Positions 1 through 11,166 of a stretch of DNA of 64,000 nt are shown piece after piece; within the stretch, counting starts at the first letter, position 1, and every line of letters starts with the position of its first letter. The translations under genes were made by a program, and so were the position numbers. The DNA is from Theristus sp. LFF4_11 (lineage: Eukaryota > Nematoda > Chromadorea > Monhysterida > Xyalidae). Below the pieces are notes generated by a model. It did no database searches. It was not told where the DNA came from and saw nothing but the letters and a program-made list of their open reading frames with translations. The DNA is taken from positions 1-64,000 of the forward strand of contig JASANC010004667.1 in assembly GCA_030248135.1 (NCBI GenBank). The letters are read 5' to 3'.

Positions 1-240
1 TTTTTCAATTGCATTATATCATAATGTTTTTTCAGTTGCCAGTCTTAGCAAGACACCTTGGAATTTTGTTGAACCATCATAAAACAAAAAAAAACATATA
101 AATTTAATTTTAGCATGTTTTTACTGGCACGCGAAAGAGTCCAGTTTGAAAATTTATACACACATGCGGCCGTTTTTTTGAATTCACAGAACAGCTAGAT
201 GAACTCGTCGTTGTGTGCGCCATTTTGCACTGAACCTTGC
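1..240. other. AT-rich sequence, no gene seen
   Basis: No open frame with splice context or repeat match was found. The stretch ends at the transposon that starts at 241. Confidence 0.5.
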
Positions 241-705
241 TACCGTATTACCCCCAATAAACCCCCATGGGGGATTAATACGTCAGCGACTTTTAGGGGT
301 GGGGGTTTATTGGTGGGGGGGGGGGATTATTGGTGGGGGGGTTTATTTACAAAAAAATTCTAGGGGTGGGGGTTTGTTGAAAAATGGCAAAAATACATTG
401 CATGGCAGGCAAGAAAGTCGCAGAAACTTCTACTCTACATAGAAATTTCCTTTTATAACAGCCTTTTGTAATGAAATTACTATTAACTCACCCATTTGGG
501 GCCTTTGGTAGCACAATTTCATCATTTTCACTGCAACCAGCCACTGAATTCGCTGGGTATGTGTTTCAAACAGGTCTCCAATAATCCCCCATCGGGGATT
601 ATTTGTGGGGGGGGGGGGATTATTCGGAAACTGGTCGGGGGGGTGGGGGTTTATTGGTGGGGGGGATTAATGGTGGGGGGGGGGTTTAATGGGGGTAATA
701 CGGTA
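241..705 (+). mobile_element. Non-autonomous DNA transposon with C/G-run termini, copy 1
   Basis: The left end reads TACCGTATTACCCCC and the right end is its inverse, GGGGGTAATACGGTA. Both ends continue into alternating TTTATTGGTGGGGG-type tracts. A second copy lies inverted at 48674-49202 and shares the central unique part (GGCAGGCAAGAAAGT, CATTTGGGGCCTTTGGTA). TA at both edges in both copies suggests a TA target duplication, as in Tc1/mariner-type MITEs. There is no transposase frame; open frames here are by-products of G runs. Several closely spaced G runs of five or more could form G-quadruplexes. Confidence 0.8.
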
Positions 706-759
706 TATATTTTTGATACCATGGGCTACAAGTTGAACACACGAGTAGTGTTGTTGCAT

Positions 760-1190
760 GCAAAACACACACACAGTTTTCTTTTTCTTGAAAAAGTCCT
801 GAAAATGCCCGAACTCATGTCCCGTGGCGTGTCCCGCGTCGCGTTCTGTCCCGCCGCGTGTCCCGGGACAAAATTTTTTTTTAGAATATGGCGAGTGCTT
901 GGTTTGGAAGCTGCTAAGCAGTAGCATAATGGCCACTGCAGAATTAATAACGAACCTATCGAATTGCCGCTGATGAGCGCTGGAAACGCTGGAATCAGTA
1001 TGGATAATTTGACCAGTACCAATCACCGGTTGGTAATTCGGCAACCTGGGGCAATAAAAACTCCCGGGACAGGACACGACGCGGGACACCCGGTGGGACA
1101 AGCCACCGGACACGTGTCCGGACATTGTTTTTAGCGTGTGCACCACACAGAAAACTGAGACATACACAGCAAAGTGTAATTGCCGCATGG
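760..1190. repeat. GGACA/TGTCC-rich imperfect inverted repeat
   Basis: The left half has CGTGTCCCGCGTCGCG and TGTCCCGGGACA (about 830-872). The right half has GGGACAGGACACGACG and CACGTGTCCGGACA (about 1062-1125). The halves are partly inverse to each other around an AT-rich centre. A related GGACA-rich patch occurs at 31540-31600 inside the large foldback element. Probably a degenerate mobile element; its ends are not clear. Confidence 0.45.
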
Positions 1191-1679
1191 TTGCTTGAAT
1201 TTCAATGTGTGTTAAAGTCATGCGCTGCTTGGGGACCACCCACTTGGTGGAACTTTAGAAGCTTCCACATTTTGACTTATTACTGGAAATAATGGTTGGC
1301 TATATTTAGGCTGTGAGCTCAAATCCTCTAATGTCAATCTTATTTTATTTGATCAAAATATGTACATATGCACAGTGTACATGTACACACACATTGTATG
1401 TTTGCTTCCGTTGTCTCGGTTATTGCGTTTTGTTTTCAATGACGTTTCACTTTGAACGAATCAAAATATAGGCACAAAAACACATAATATACCATCAACC
1501 CATATGTTATCTAGCCTCAGGGTGCCAAATACGGATATTACACGTGAGTTTTGTAGTATTTTGTGGCGCACAGTGAAGTTACATTTGCTTCGAATTTGCA
1601 TTACCGCTAAAAAGTTAATTCGAATTTTTACGGCGCTATCATGACATTGCTGGCTAGTTATTGATTGACATGCTGGGAT
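1191..1679. other. No gene or repeat recognised
   Basis: AT-rich sequence without a supported exon. It lies between the GGACA-rich repeat and the MITE at 1680. Confidence 0.4.
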
Positions 1680-1984
1680 GTATAGCATGGCCGAATAAAT
1701 AGGGCACTCCTTGTCTTCTCAATCAAGGCGAGCCTAGACCAGTTGCATTGCAGAGAGCTGCGTTTTTCAAGAATGCCGGATTTTCCCCCCATCCCAATAA
1801 ATCGTGTGTTCCAGAGACATCGAATGAACAAAACAGCACGAAAAAAAACCAATCATTTGAAAAAACAGATCAAAATTTGACCCACAATTTGGTTTCTGAA
1901 CGTCTTGCTTTTTTCATTCATCAAACTTCGCGCGCACCCTTGCACCCTGAACAAAAGCTGCCATGTTTAATTGGCCATACTGTA
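1680..1984 (+). mobile_element. MITE with ATGGCCGAATAAAT end, copy 1
   Basis: The left end ATGGCCGAATAAAT and the right end CCATGTTTAATTGGCCAT flank about 300 bp. The interior shares AATCAAGGCGAG, GGTTTCTGAACG, TTCGCGCGCACCCTTGCA and AAAGCTGCCATGTTT with the copy at 29451-29722. A third diverged, inverted copy is visible near 58940-59030. The ends abut TATA...TGTA, consistent with TA insertion. No coding capacity. Confidence 0.7.
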
Positions 1985-2308
1985 AAAGTTCGCGAGGCAA
2001 GTGCAATGTGCATTGACGATTATTCCTATCGGTCTTCTTTCATATGTTTTCAGACACAGTCTGATTCTGATATGGTGGTTTTTCATAAATCTACTGCCTG
2101 CCACAAAACCATGCAACGCTAAAATGCCGACGAACGACAGAAAGCCTGCCTGACGTCTTGCTCCATGACCAACTTTACCTCGCGCATTAAGAAACGACTT
2201 TTGAATTCGAATGTCCTATACGTGTTTCATTGATTGAAAATCAAAATAATATTTCTCAAATCAATTTTAATACCAGCACCGGGTTGACAAAAAAAATACC
2301 TCACCGAC

Positions 2309-4433
2309 ATGGTTCGCCTGACCCGCGCCGTTCACTTAGCAGTCGCCAGTAACGCAGTGCTTTGGGCATTGTTTATCGGTTAGTGGAAACAAAAAAAATC
2401 GCCAAACCCTTCTGCGGATTCGCGTTTTCCAGAGCGCCGTTTGCGTTCGCTGATTGGAGTGTCGCTAAAAGTCATTGTCCGAAAACGCGTATTATGTGCA
2501 CATCTCTATGTTGCTGCGTGCCAGATAATTTGAAACTGTTTTCCCTTCCCACGCAGCCTTCGCCTTCTCCGAGTACGCGTGCTACGCGCATCCGGCCGTT
2601 GTACTTCGGCCGAAGCCATTTCGACTGGCCGTTCTCACCGCGATCATTCTGCCCGTGTTCGCGGTCGTGTTGGCCGCCTTTTACATCGTCTCATATCGAA
2701 GACGCTTCGACGTGGTGCGCTCTCGATGCGATGTACGAATGATTGCGCAAGTGTTTCTGGTACATACGCTAATTTTTTTGCCAGTTTTTTTTTACTCGCA
2801 CTTTCATCGGTGACTGTCAGTTATGACATTCATCCTCTCGGGAGTACGGTAGCGATCGCATTCGGTCTCGACACGATCTTACTGCGGCGGTGTTTTTGAT
2901 TTATTGCGTCAAGAACGGAGTTCACTTAGTTTTGTAGCGAAGCGATTACGCCAAACAAGATCGGTTTCAGAGCGGATCGGACATGCTGCAGATTTACCTG
3001 ACTGACACAGTTTCAGGATTGTTTACAAATAAACGGTACTAGAAAAGAAAAGACGCAAAAACAAAGTTGTTTTCGGTTCTAAGTCTCAAAATTTCGAAAA
3101 AAAACTGTTCATCGCCACTTCACTCTTCATTCGGCTGTGTGCCCAGCTTTGCTTGTCTGGAAACTGGATTTCTTTGTGCATATGCCTGACAGTTACAATG
3201 TGTCGAATAAAATCAATCGATCAATCAATCAAAATCCAAAACAATGCGTTTTTGCCAGACCGCCAGTCTTGGCGTGTTGTGCTGGGCGTTTGCGGCCGCT
3301 GGTGTCACGTTGACCAGTCGCCAATCGTTGACGCCATCTGAGCCTGAAAATCGCCATTTGTGGCGAACACTGAAAAAAACACTGGCGCTGCCTTCGCCGG
3401 AAGGTTGGGTTTTTTTTGTTTGTTTAGCACAAAAGTATATTTACTTGATTAAAATTTCCCGCTTAACAACATTCAAGTTGCTTTGTGCGACAGGTAAATT
3501 GTTTCTCAACAAGGTAATAGCCGGTAATAACAACTCGTACAGTCACCCACGATCACAAACAAACACACGGACGTGTTTCTTTGTGACAGGATTGTTTTAT
3601 AACCGAATACACAACTGTCTTCCAACTACAATGTACAACTTTACTAAAGCACCCAAATAACCCCTGAAATCACTGATTAACCGACGGCGGGATTCGAACC
3701 GCCTCCGATCATAGCGCCTCGAACCACTCGACGATCGTCACAATCTCTACGCTGCATTCCAGGTGCACTGATGGAGCGCTACGAGGAGTTCGTGCTGTCA
3801 TTGGCGTACATCAACCTGTGGACGGGCAAAGCCGTGCTGCTCGCGCTCAGCGGCCTCTATCACATCGCGGCCGCATTTCTACTCTTCTACAGTTGGCGTC
3901 AGAACTTTCGACACGACAATTTTCGACCGACCAACTTGATTAGTGGCGACCAAGGAGACGCCAACGACAAGTCGCCGGAGGCGGGCACGATCGTCCGTAT
4001 GGACGACAATCACGTGCTGCATGTCGGCAACGCCGCCACGAATCACCACCACCACCAGCACAATCACATCAGCAGCAGCAGTCATCATCATGAGCAAAAC
4101 GCGCTGATATTGAACTCGACGGCGGCGTCTCGACCGCTGAGTCCGCAGTTGCAGCGGAGTCTGACCGGCAGTCGGCGCGCGCAACAGCGTACCCGTATCA
4201 GGCATTTGATCGAGCAACGGGAACAACAACAACAGTCGGGCGATCCAGCGAGAACTACCGCAGCGGGTACGCTGCTAACGGGTACGACGAGCGCGAGTCA
4301 GCTTCGTGCGCAGTGCTACTGCGCCGACACGATCGAGTCGTCGACGAACGCAACGACAACAACCGACACCGTGAACACGACGACGGACAGGTTCAGTGAG
4401 GAGCGATTCGATTTCAATGTGTCCTTTGTCTGA
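2309..4433 (+). CDS. Four-TM membrane protein with His/Ser/Thr-rich tail (unknown family)
   Basis: Four exons join in frame: 2309-2378, 2557-2732 (an alternative donor at 2750 is also in phase), 3259-3403 and 3763-4433, giving about 353 residues. I do not recognise the family. Four hydrophobic stretches are visible: near residues 8-26 (LAVASNAVLWALFIG), 43-65 (LAVLTAIILPVFAVV), 84-100 (LGVLCWAFAAAGVTL) and 140-168 (LLALSGLYHIAAAFLLFY). The last exon then runs into a long hydrophilic tail with a His/Gln/Ser cluster, a Q run and a Thr-rich end. The start at 2309 is the first ATG, and exon 1 ends at TCG|gttagt. AATAAA at 4525-4530 follows the stop at 4431 by about 90 bp and is the likely poly(A) signal. 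Exon 3 to exon 4 is the best-supported junction. Exon 1 to 2 and the exon 2 donor are less certain. Confidence 0.65.
3678..3745 (-). other. tRNA-like fragment with A-box and B-box motifs
   Basis: On the minus strand GTCGAGTGGTTCGAGGCG resembles the D-arm/A-box of Leu or Ser tRNAs, and GGTTCGAATCCCGCC matches the B-box consensus. Only about 15 bases separate the two arms, so no full anticodon arm fits and the acceptor stem does not pair well. This is more likely a degenerate tRNA or a SINE head than a working tRNA. It lies in the last intron of the four-TM gene, just before the exon at 3763. Confidence 0.5.
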
Positions 4434-4955
4434 CGCATCGTTGGCGCGGTTTTTTGAGGAATTTTTCCCCAATTATTTTTGTTTTCGAGTTGTCGCCTTC
4501 ATTTTTCAAGAGATTAGCGCGAAGAATAAAGTATTTATTTATTTCTATATATGGCGGGTATCGTGTAGATTTTTGGTGATTGACAATTCGGAAAACTGAC
4601 ACACGGACTCGCAAAAAGAGCTTTGTTTGGCTTTGTGAGACATTTTTTTTCTTTTTTCGTTCGTTATTTTTAGAATGCATTTTGATACTTGTCACACAGG
4701 TTGACACAAACACAACAAAACACATCATAAACAAAATAGCGGCAGAGATTTCAGGGGAAAATGTATGCATTTCGGCAGGTCAAACTCTTAAGTCACCAAT
4801 CGAAACTACTGGAATCAACAAAAAGCAGCAAAAGCAATATTTTGGTTCCGATTGCACAGAAAAGGAGACAAAACCAACAAAGTTGAAAATGCAAAAGACG
4901 GAAAAAACATGAAAAACTCTCAACTTTTAAGCCAAACTGTTGAAACTCAAATCGT
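4434..4955. other. Convergent 3' flanks
   Basis: This stretch holds the 3' flank of the plus-strand gene (AATAAA at 4525) and that of the minus-strand gene ending at 4956. No further exon is seen. Confidence 0.5.
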
Positions 4956-7520
4956 TCAAAGATCATCACTCAGAAAGTAGATTCGGCTGTTCTTCGATTC
5001 ATGGAAAACAATGTTCCTGATTTCGATTCCCTGTTGCCTGAAGAGCTCTGCGTCAAAGTCGACACCGAAAAACTGCAAAAAAAACAGTTACACATTTCGG
5101 TAAATTAAATTGAACTGTTCGTTTTTTTATTTAATTTTCAAGCGAAGCAATTTTTTGATTGTGCACTGTGTCACGCATCACAAAACACACACGCACACAC
5201 GCACCCACACACACACACACGTCCAAGAAAATGATGGTCAACAGTTTGTTGGTGCACTTCAAACCTTCGGTGTTTCGCTTGTTGAGTTTCCACTGTAAAC
5301 TGAACAGTTTGTTGAGCAACAATTGTTGTTGTTGTATCGCTGAGATCCACACAAAAAACCGCTGCTGAACAAAGCAAAAGCAGCTTGCTTTGACGTGTCT
5401 GTCTCTGGCATTCCATCCATCCGCATGACCTCCAAAACCACACTTCGAACTCGAATGTTTCCAAATTCCATAACAACCCGAAAAACAAACTGAACTATCT
5501 TACAACCACCATACAATCATCATAACTCGAATCACCTGTTTCGCAAACTCCTGCCGTTGTCGCTCGAACAGCGCGCGTTCCTTCTCGCGTTGCGTCATCA
5601 CGTTCCGTCGGATGGTCAGATTGATGAATCGGCGCGTCTGACTCGACAGCATCATCTGCAGCAGCGCCGGCTTCGCGAGCAGCTCATGTTCAAGTTTAGT
5701 GCCGATCTTCTGTTCGCACGGCCTGGACAGCGTCCAGCTGGCGTCCGTGCGCCCGGCGCCGCAATCGCTGCAGCATGTGCGAGAAAAAGTTTCGTTTTTT
5801 GTTTCTGTTGTGATTTTTGTTGAAATGGTCAGTCAGAAAAGAGATGATTTCAGGGCAAAATCAGAGCAAAAAACACGAAATAAACGCTCAAGCAATTCAC
5901 ACGGCGTTTTCGGCGACTTTTGATTTCGAGACGAGACATTATGCGGGACAGATTAGACATTATTAGACAGACACGGACATCTTTTTTAGCGAGCGACACC
6001 CATGGGAGGTTTCTCTGTCAGACCAGAGCGCGGTATCCGCAACTGTTTCAGTAACTCCGGGTATTATTGCGGCCCTTGCGAATTGGTTAAACGTCCGGTG
6101 TTGGATATGAAACAAAAAGTCTACCACACCCCACCACCTCTCCCACACCTACCAATCTGTCGGAAACTCATCAATCGGGTACAGGAACTCCGGATTCGGG
6201 CACTCAAAGTTGAACTCGATACTGATGACATCAAAGTCCAAGTCGAATTCAGGGTCGTCGATCAGCTCGAGCAGGATGTGTCTGTTTAAAAAATAATCAT
6301 TTTTTTTCAAGATTTTACAAATTACAAACAAAAGTTCACAAAATCAAAGCCGTGAAATTTTTCATATTTCAAAAACATGTGGTGTTGTGCTGTGTAGCCA
6401 ACCATTAATCAATCAATGAGCGATAACGTCAAATCTTATAGCCAACTAGCTAAATCAGCTGAATCAACCAAAACTTCAGCTAGAGTTTTTTAAACATACC
6501 GACCAGAGCATTCAAGGATTTGGTTCGGTTACTTTGGTTGCTCAACAAATTATGATTGGCGAAAACATACCGATTGATGCTGTAGACATGCCGTGGTGAC
6601 GCATTGAACGGCTCCAATTGAACGCGGTATCGAAACACGTTCTGTTGTTTCTCTCTGACGAATTCTCGCTCGTAGTCCTTTTCAACGGAGTAGTAGAGTT
6701 TCACGTCGAAGTGCGGACAATTGGCGTCTTCTGAAATTGAAAATATGAGAATTTTGAAAAGTTTTCAGAGATATGGGTTTACAATTCACCAGCGACCAGT
6801 GCCAGGACAATTATTGACTGGAGAGAAGACAGGCATACTGAGAAAAGAGATTTTTTGAAGTCACAGAATTGCGACCGACCAACGATTAATAATAGCCAAA
6901 CTGTTTTTTGGACTGAAAAAAGGCGCAGTTGTTAACGGAAAACGTCATGGACAAAGTGCAGTCTTTCAGACTGGGACTTCTGGGTATGTTCCCATACCCT
7001 GGTGGCCTGGTGGTAGCGCGTTAGACTCTTGTCTGTGCGCTCGGGAGATCGAGCCCCGCCGATCGAGGGCTGTAGTGTATATGCACTTATTGACAGAAAC
7101 AAACTCGATGGGCGCCCTACTCGACGGCGTTCTGTATACGCTTTTCTGTGTTAGCCCTGGCTGAAAAACATCGCCTAAAATCGCCAACAACAACAAAATT
7201 TTGAACAGAGCCTCACTTGCACTGTCCTGCACTGCGCGGGACGCGGCTGTCACCGTCTGGACGTACTCCGCGGTGTGATCGAGCTTCAGTCTTCTCAGAC
7301 GCAATATGCTGCACATCAACTTGTACGCACGATAGATCGCCGGGATTTCGGATGAATCGACAGAAAGTAATCGATTGTCAGATTTCTGATTATTGGCCGC
7401 TGATTGGTGGATCACGGTGGTAATCGGAATTTCGTCAATATTCGGAGAGTTGTTGTTCTTCGGTCGTTTCGATTGATAGAACGCCTTCTTGCGCGCCTCG
7501 TTTTTGCTGCGGCGACCCAT
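4956..7520 (-). CDS. Conserved-looking 313-residue protein, function unknown
   Basis: Five minus-strand exons join exactly in frame: 7217-7520, 6571-6730, 6153-6281, 5536-5767 and 4956-5072, giving 942 bases. Donors and acceptors are canonical (e.g. GCAA|gtgag, tttcag|AAGACG). The start MGRRSKNEARKKAF is the first ATG of exon 1 and makes a very basic N terminus (residues 1-25), possibly a nuclear or nucleolar signal. Exon 2 has many charged and aromatic residues (KLYYSVEKDYEREF). Exon 3 is acidic (DDPEFDLDFDVISIEF). The exon 3/4 border gives a Cys cluster (CDCG) followed by an amphipathic basic helix (TQREKERALFERQRQEF). The end is IYFLSDDL. No signal peptide or membrane span is seen. I could not place the family. 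Intron 1 hosts a SINE (7001-7198). Confidence 0.75.
5187..5220 (+). repeat. Short (CA)n microsatellite
   Basis: An ACACACGCACACACGCACCC-type dinucleotide tract lies in an intron of the minus-strand gene at 4956-7520. A similar short CA tract is at 17317-17335 in an LSM14 intron. Confidence 0.85.
7001..7198 (+). mobile_element. tRNA-derived SINE, full-length copy
   Basis: The head GGTGGCCTGGTGGTAGCGCG, then GGGAGATCGAGCCCCGCC, matches A-box and B-box spacing of a tRNA gene. The body contains AACTCGATGGGCGCCCTACT, CGACGGCGTTCTGTA and AGCCCTGGCTGAAAAACATC, and the tail is CCAACAACAACAAAA. Related copies are at 28833-28936 (body and tail only), 43849-44036 (inverted) and 62764-62893. Such elements are transcribed by Pol III and moved by LINE enzymes; no LINE is seen in this window. 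Confidence 0.85.
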
Positions 7521-7850
7521 GATCGCTTTTGTTCTTGTCTAGTTTTCGTTGATGTTTTTGGATGAACTTTTCACGATCTGAAAGAAGAGTTGGCAGAATT
7601 CTGTTTGAGGGTCTGAGCAGGCAACAGCATGTTGAATGGCTGAGATCCACACTGACCTGGCCAATCAACGTGTCGGAATTGAAGTGCAGTCAATCGTTAG
7701 CGTTTGGAGAGTAGGTGAAGCACAAAAAAACACAAAAAACAATAGAAACACATGCACCAAAATCCGCCAAAACAAGTAAAAAAGATTTGTGGTCAGAGTC
7801 CAGAGAATACTGTGGCACAAAGTCACCCGAAAAGCCGCTAAACAGATAGT

Positions 7851-8004
<154 letters not shown>

Positions 8005-9049
8005 TAATTGGTAAACATTCCTATCAAAAAATATGGCCGTATCATTGGATAATAGAACAGATTTCCAAAAAAAGTGACACATGATAAAAAAGGGCTTCGC
8101 TTTTCCTTTTGTTCGAAACTGGTCAAGATAAAAATACACATCAAATGTAAATCTAGACGGCAAAAAAACGTTTTGTGATGACTGATACAACTGGGATAAC
8201 TGGATGAAAAAAGAAAGGAACGACAAGCAAAAAAATGGCACTTTTTGGTTTGGGTACTGTAAACATTGGCGCTGAAAATGTGTATTTTATACGCAGATGT
8301 GTAACGTGTAAACACCACAAAAATCTTTTTGACTGATTTATCCGTGATTGACAGAAGAAATTGGAAACAGCTTTTCCCCAACCCTGCCTTTTTGATCTGT
8401 GGAAAATAGGCTCACAAAAATCGTTTTCGTTTGTTTGTTCTGTAAGCACTTGTTGGGGCATCCGTGACTTTGGTGTTGTTGTCTGACGTCAATCACCAGC
8501 ATCGGATTAATTTTGGTTAGCAGTTTTTAAACTCATGACGTAAACGCAAGGATTTCCTTCGTTCGGCTTCGATTTTACCCCCGTTTATTGTTTTTTTCTC
8601 ACGGAAACACAAAAGGATGCACGGTTCGTGCAAAAATACCTATACATTGTACGTCCACCGTGAAAAGCACAACACTGAATTCAACGGTTGATTGAACTGA
8701 TAAATATGAGCCAATATGCATTTTCAAAACACAAAAGTAAGCAATACGTTTTTGTTAGTCATCCTCCGGGTAGTTTGACGACAAAAAATGTTAAAATTGC
8801 AACAGGAACGGTAAAACACTGCAAATGTTAGACATACGCGCTGATCGAAAATAAAATTGATTTCCGACGGATGTACGAAAACCTTGAACCTAAATAACAT
8901 GGTTTGGGTTTGGTTTCGGTGTCAACACGATCATGCTCACACGTTCATAGCGTCAAGTTGCACGAAAAGTTGTTTTTTTCTATCCTTTTTATCACATTTT
9001 TATCACATTTTTGTAGGGTTCAAGGTTAATTGATAAATGAATGCGTCCA

Positions 9050-9230
9050 TCACTCAATCAGCCTGTCTATCCATCAATTAATCAACAACGGAACCAATCA
9101 ATCAACTAATCAATTAATCAACAACTAAACCAATCAATCAAACAACAACTACATCAACCAATCAATCAAAACCAATCCAATCCAATCAATCAGTCAACCA
9201 ACGATCTCTTTCACCACTAAACCAATCAAA
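9050..9230 (+). repeat. Degenerate (AATC)n-type simple repeat
   Basis: Repeated CAATCAATCAA, CCAATCAATC and AATCCAATCC motifs stand just beyond the stop codon of the mucin-like gene, so they probably lie in its 3' UTR on the minus strand. A shorter similar run is near 3215-3235. Confidence 0.8.
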
Positions 9231-9236
9231 ATCCAC

Positions 9237-11166
9237 TCAGAATCCCGTCCCCTCTCCGTTCGCCACCGATGTGCCAGTGAACGTCGTCATCGTCGAGTTC
9301 CGGCTCGACGGGTTCGTGCGGAACGTGACGGCGGCGTCGCCGGACGCATCGTACGTTGGACGCGCGTGGTTCAGGGCGTCTGCCGCATTGATTGCAGTGT
9401 TGTTGCCGTTCTGTGCGGCCGAGTAATGGACCGCTGGTTGTTTGTCGAGACGGGAGCGACGCTCTGAAGTGGTGAAATTTGGCGGGAATTTTTGAAAAGG
9501 ATAATTGTGAAATGAAAACATAATGCACTCCAAAGAATGCAATTTGTGACCTGTGATGAATGCTGATTGAACTTAGCTTTTCTGTCTTTCTTCAACAATC
9601 AATCAGCGCGTCGAACGTTTTTTTAATTGGATCCACCAACGGTCAATATCTTCATTTGAGTAAGATGACCCATTCGCTAGTAAATTTTTTACTGTTTCCT
9701 CCAAAACTAAACATTCTTTGTAACCTGCACTGAAAAACGTTTGCAAACTGGATGTTGTTGCTAAAGGTGCTATTGCCACTAATATTATGTATCGATATAT
9801 TGTGTTGGTATCAACAGATCGTTTTTAATATAGGTATTATCTTTCTTATTCAAAGTGACCCAATATGCGTGTGCACGCACAGATAGAGAAAATGTTTTAT
9901 GGCTGCGCGGCAATTTGAAATCAGCAAAACTTAACGGCAGATTTGTGCAAGAAAATTGGGAAAAAATAATCAGAACCTATTCTCACTAAATAAATGTATT
10001 TTATTTCATATTCGAACTGCGTTCAGGCGAGAAGGAACTTTTCAGCTGTGTGGCTTTTCCACACATCATTCAACATTACTACGCCTCCTTCACACGAAAA
10101 GATAATAGTAGCTTCAGTACATCATACTTATAACAGCAACACGCTATCGCGGCGCCACCTTCGCCCATGAGACCGTGTTCCGTTCACTCACCACGTCTCT
10201 TCAATTTACTTCTGACGACAAACACGATGCACCAGAATACGAGACAAACAACGGTTGCCACGATCAAAAATGGCGTCCACACTTTTATGCCATGCGCAAC
10301 CGCGTCATAATTCGCGTCAGTTGGCGCATTAGTTGAACTTGAATTGGTCGTCGGTGTTGTTGTAACGGTGTTGGTGGCCGATGTTGAATTCGAGTGGTCT
10401 GGCGGCTCCGTTGTTATTGAGATTGCTGTTGTCGCTGTTGAACTCGACTGTTCTGATGATTCGTTTGGTGATGTTGTTGTTGATTTGGAATTTTCTGGTA
10501 AACCTGACGTTGATGTTGAACTGGACTCTTCTGGTGAAGTTTCTGAATTTACCATGGAGGCGGTCGTTGATGTTGGTTCTTCTGTGGTCTGTTCTGAAAC
10601 AAGGTTCATTGGTTATGTGTCGCTCAGGAAACAACCATATTGTGTGCAGTCAGCTGATTGGTTGCTTTTAAAAATTTGGCTTGCCGATTGGTATAACCAG
10701 CTAGATGTAGCCTTTTCAGCGTGTGCCAGATTCAAATGTCAAAATACACAAATTGCATATTTACGATTTGTGTAACTGCACATGTCTATCAGCCACAATA
10801 TGCATGCTTGATGCTTCCGAAACAGCTACGTTTCAGAAAATAACTTTTACGAGTTCGGTCAATGGATAAATTTCTCTGAGGGCAGAGGTTACTGGTGGTA
10901 TACACAGTAATGTTTGAACGTTATAACACATAAAATGGACATGCACATTAGCAAATATCATACAATGTATCATGTGTGTGCTGTGTGTCTGACTGTGGTA
11001 CAACGGAGTGTGGTGTCTCCAGACTAGGACTTTTACCCCTCAAATCATGGCCATTTCTAACCGTAAAAACAACCTTGAAAACTACACCTGTGATTCTGCT
11101 GGTTTCGTGTTGCGCCAAACTTCCTGTCATCAAGACAAAAGCGAGAGCCACAGCAAACACCTTCAT
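9237..11166 (-). CDS. Mucin-like single-pass membrane protein
   Basis: Three exons join in frame: 11088-11166, 10192-10593 and 9237-9463, 708 bases and 235 residues. Exon 1 encodes a typical signal peptide (MKVFAVALAFVLMTGSLAQ). Residues 27-135 are dominated by Ser, Thr, Glu and Asn and should be heavily O-glycosylated. They are followed by one membrane span (near 146-168: FLIVATVVCLVFWCIVFVV), a basic stop-transfer cluster (RSKLKRRERRSR) and a polar cytoplasmic tail of about 65 residues. That order predicts a type I cell-surface glycoprotein. No named extracellular domain is seen. The start is the only ATG giving a signal peptide. The family is not identified; low-complexity ectodomains of this type are poorly conserved. 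Confidence 0.75.

Noticed and set aside
215..924. Glycine-rich frames near the left edge
   Set aside because: They come from G runs in a transposon terminus.
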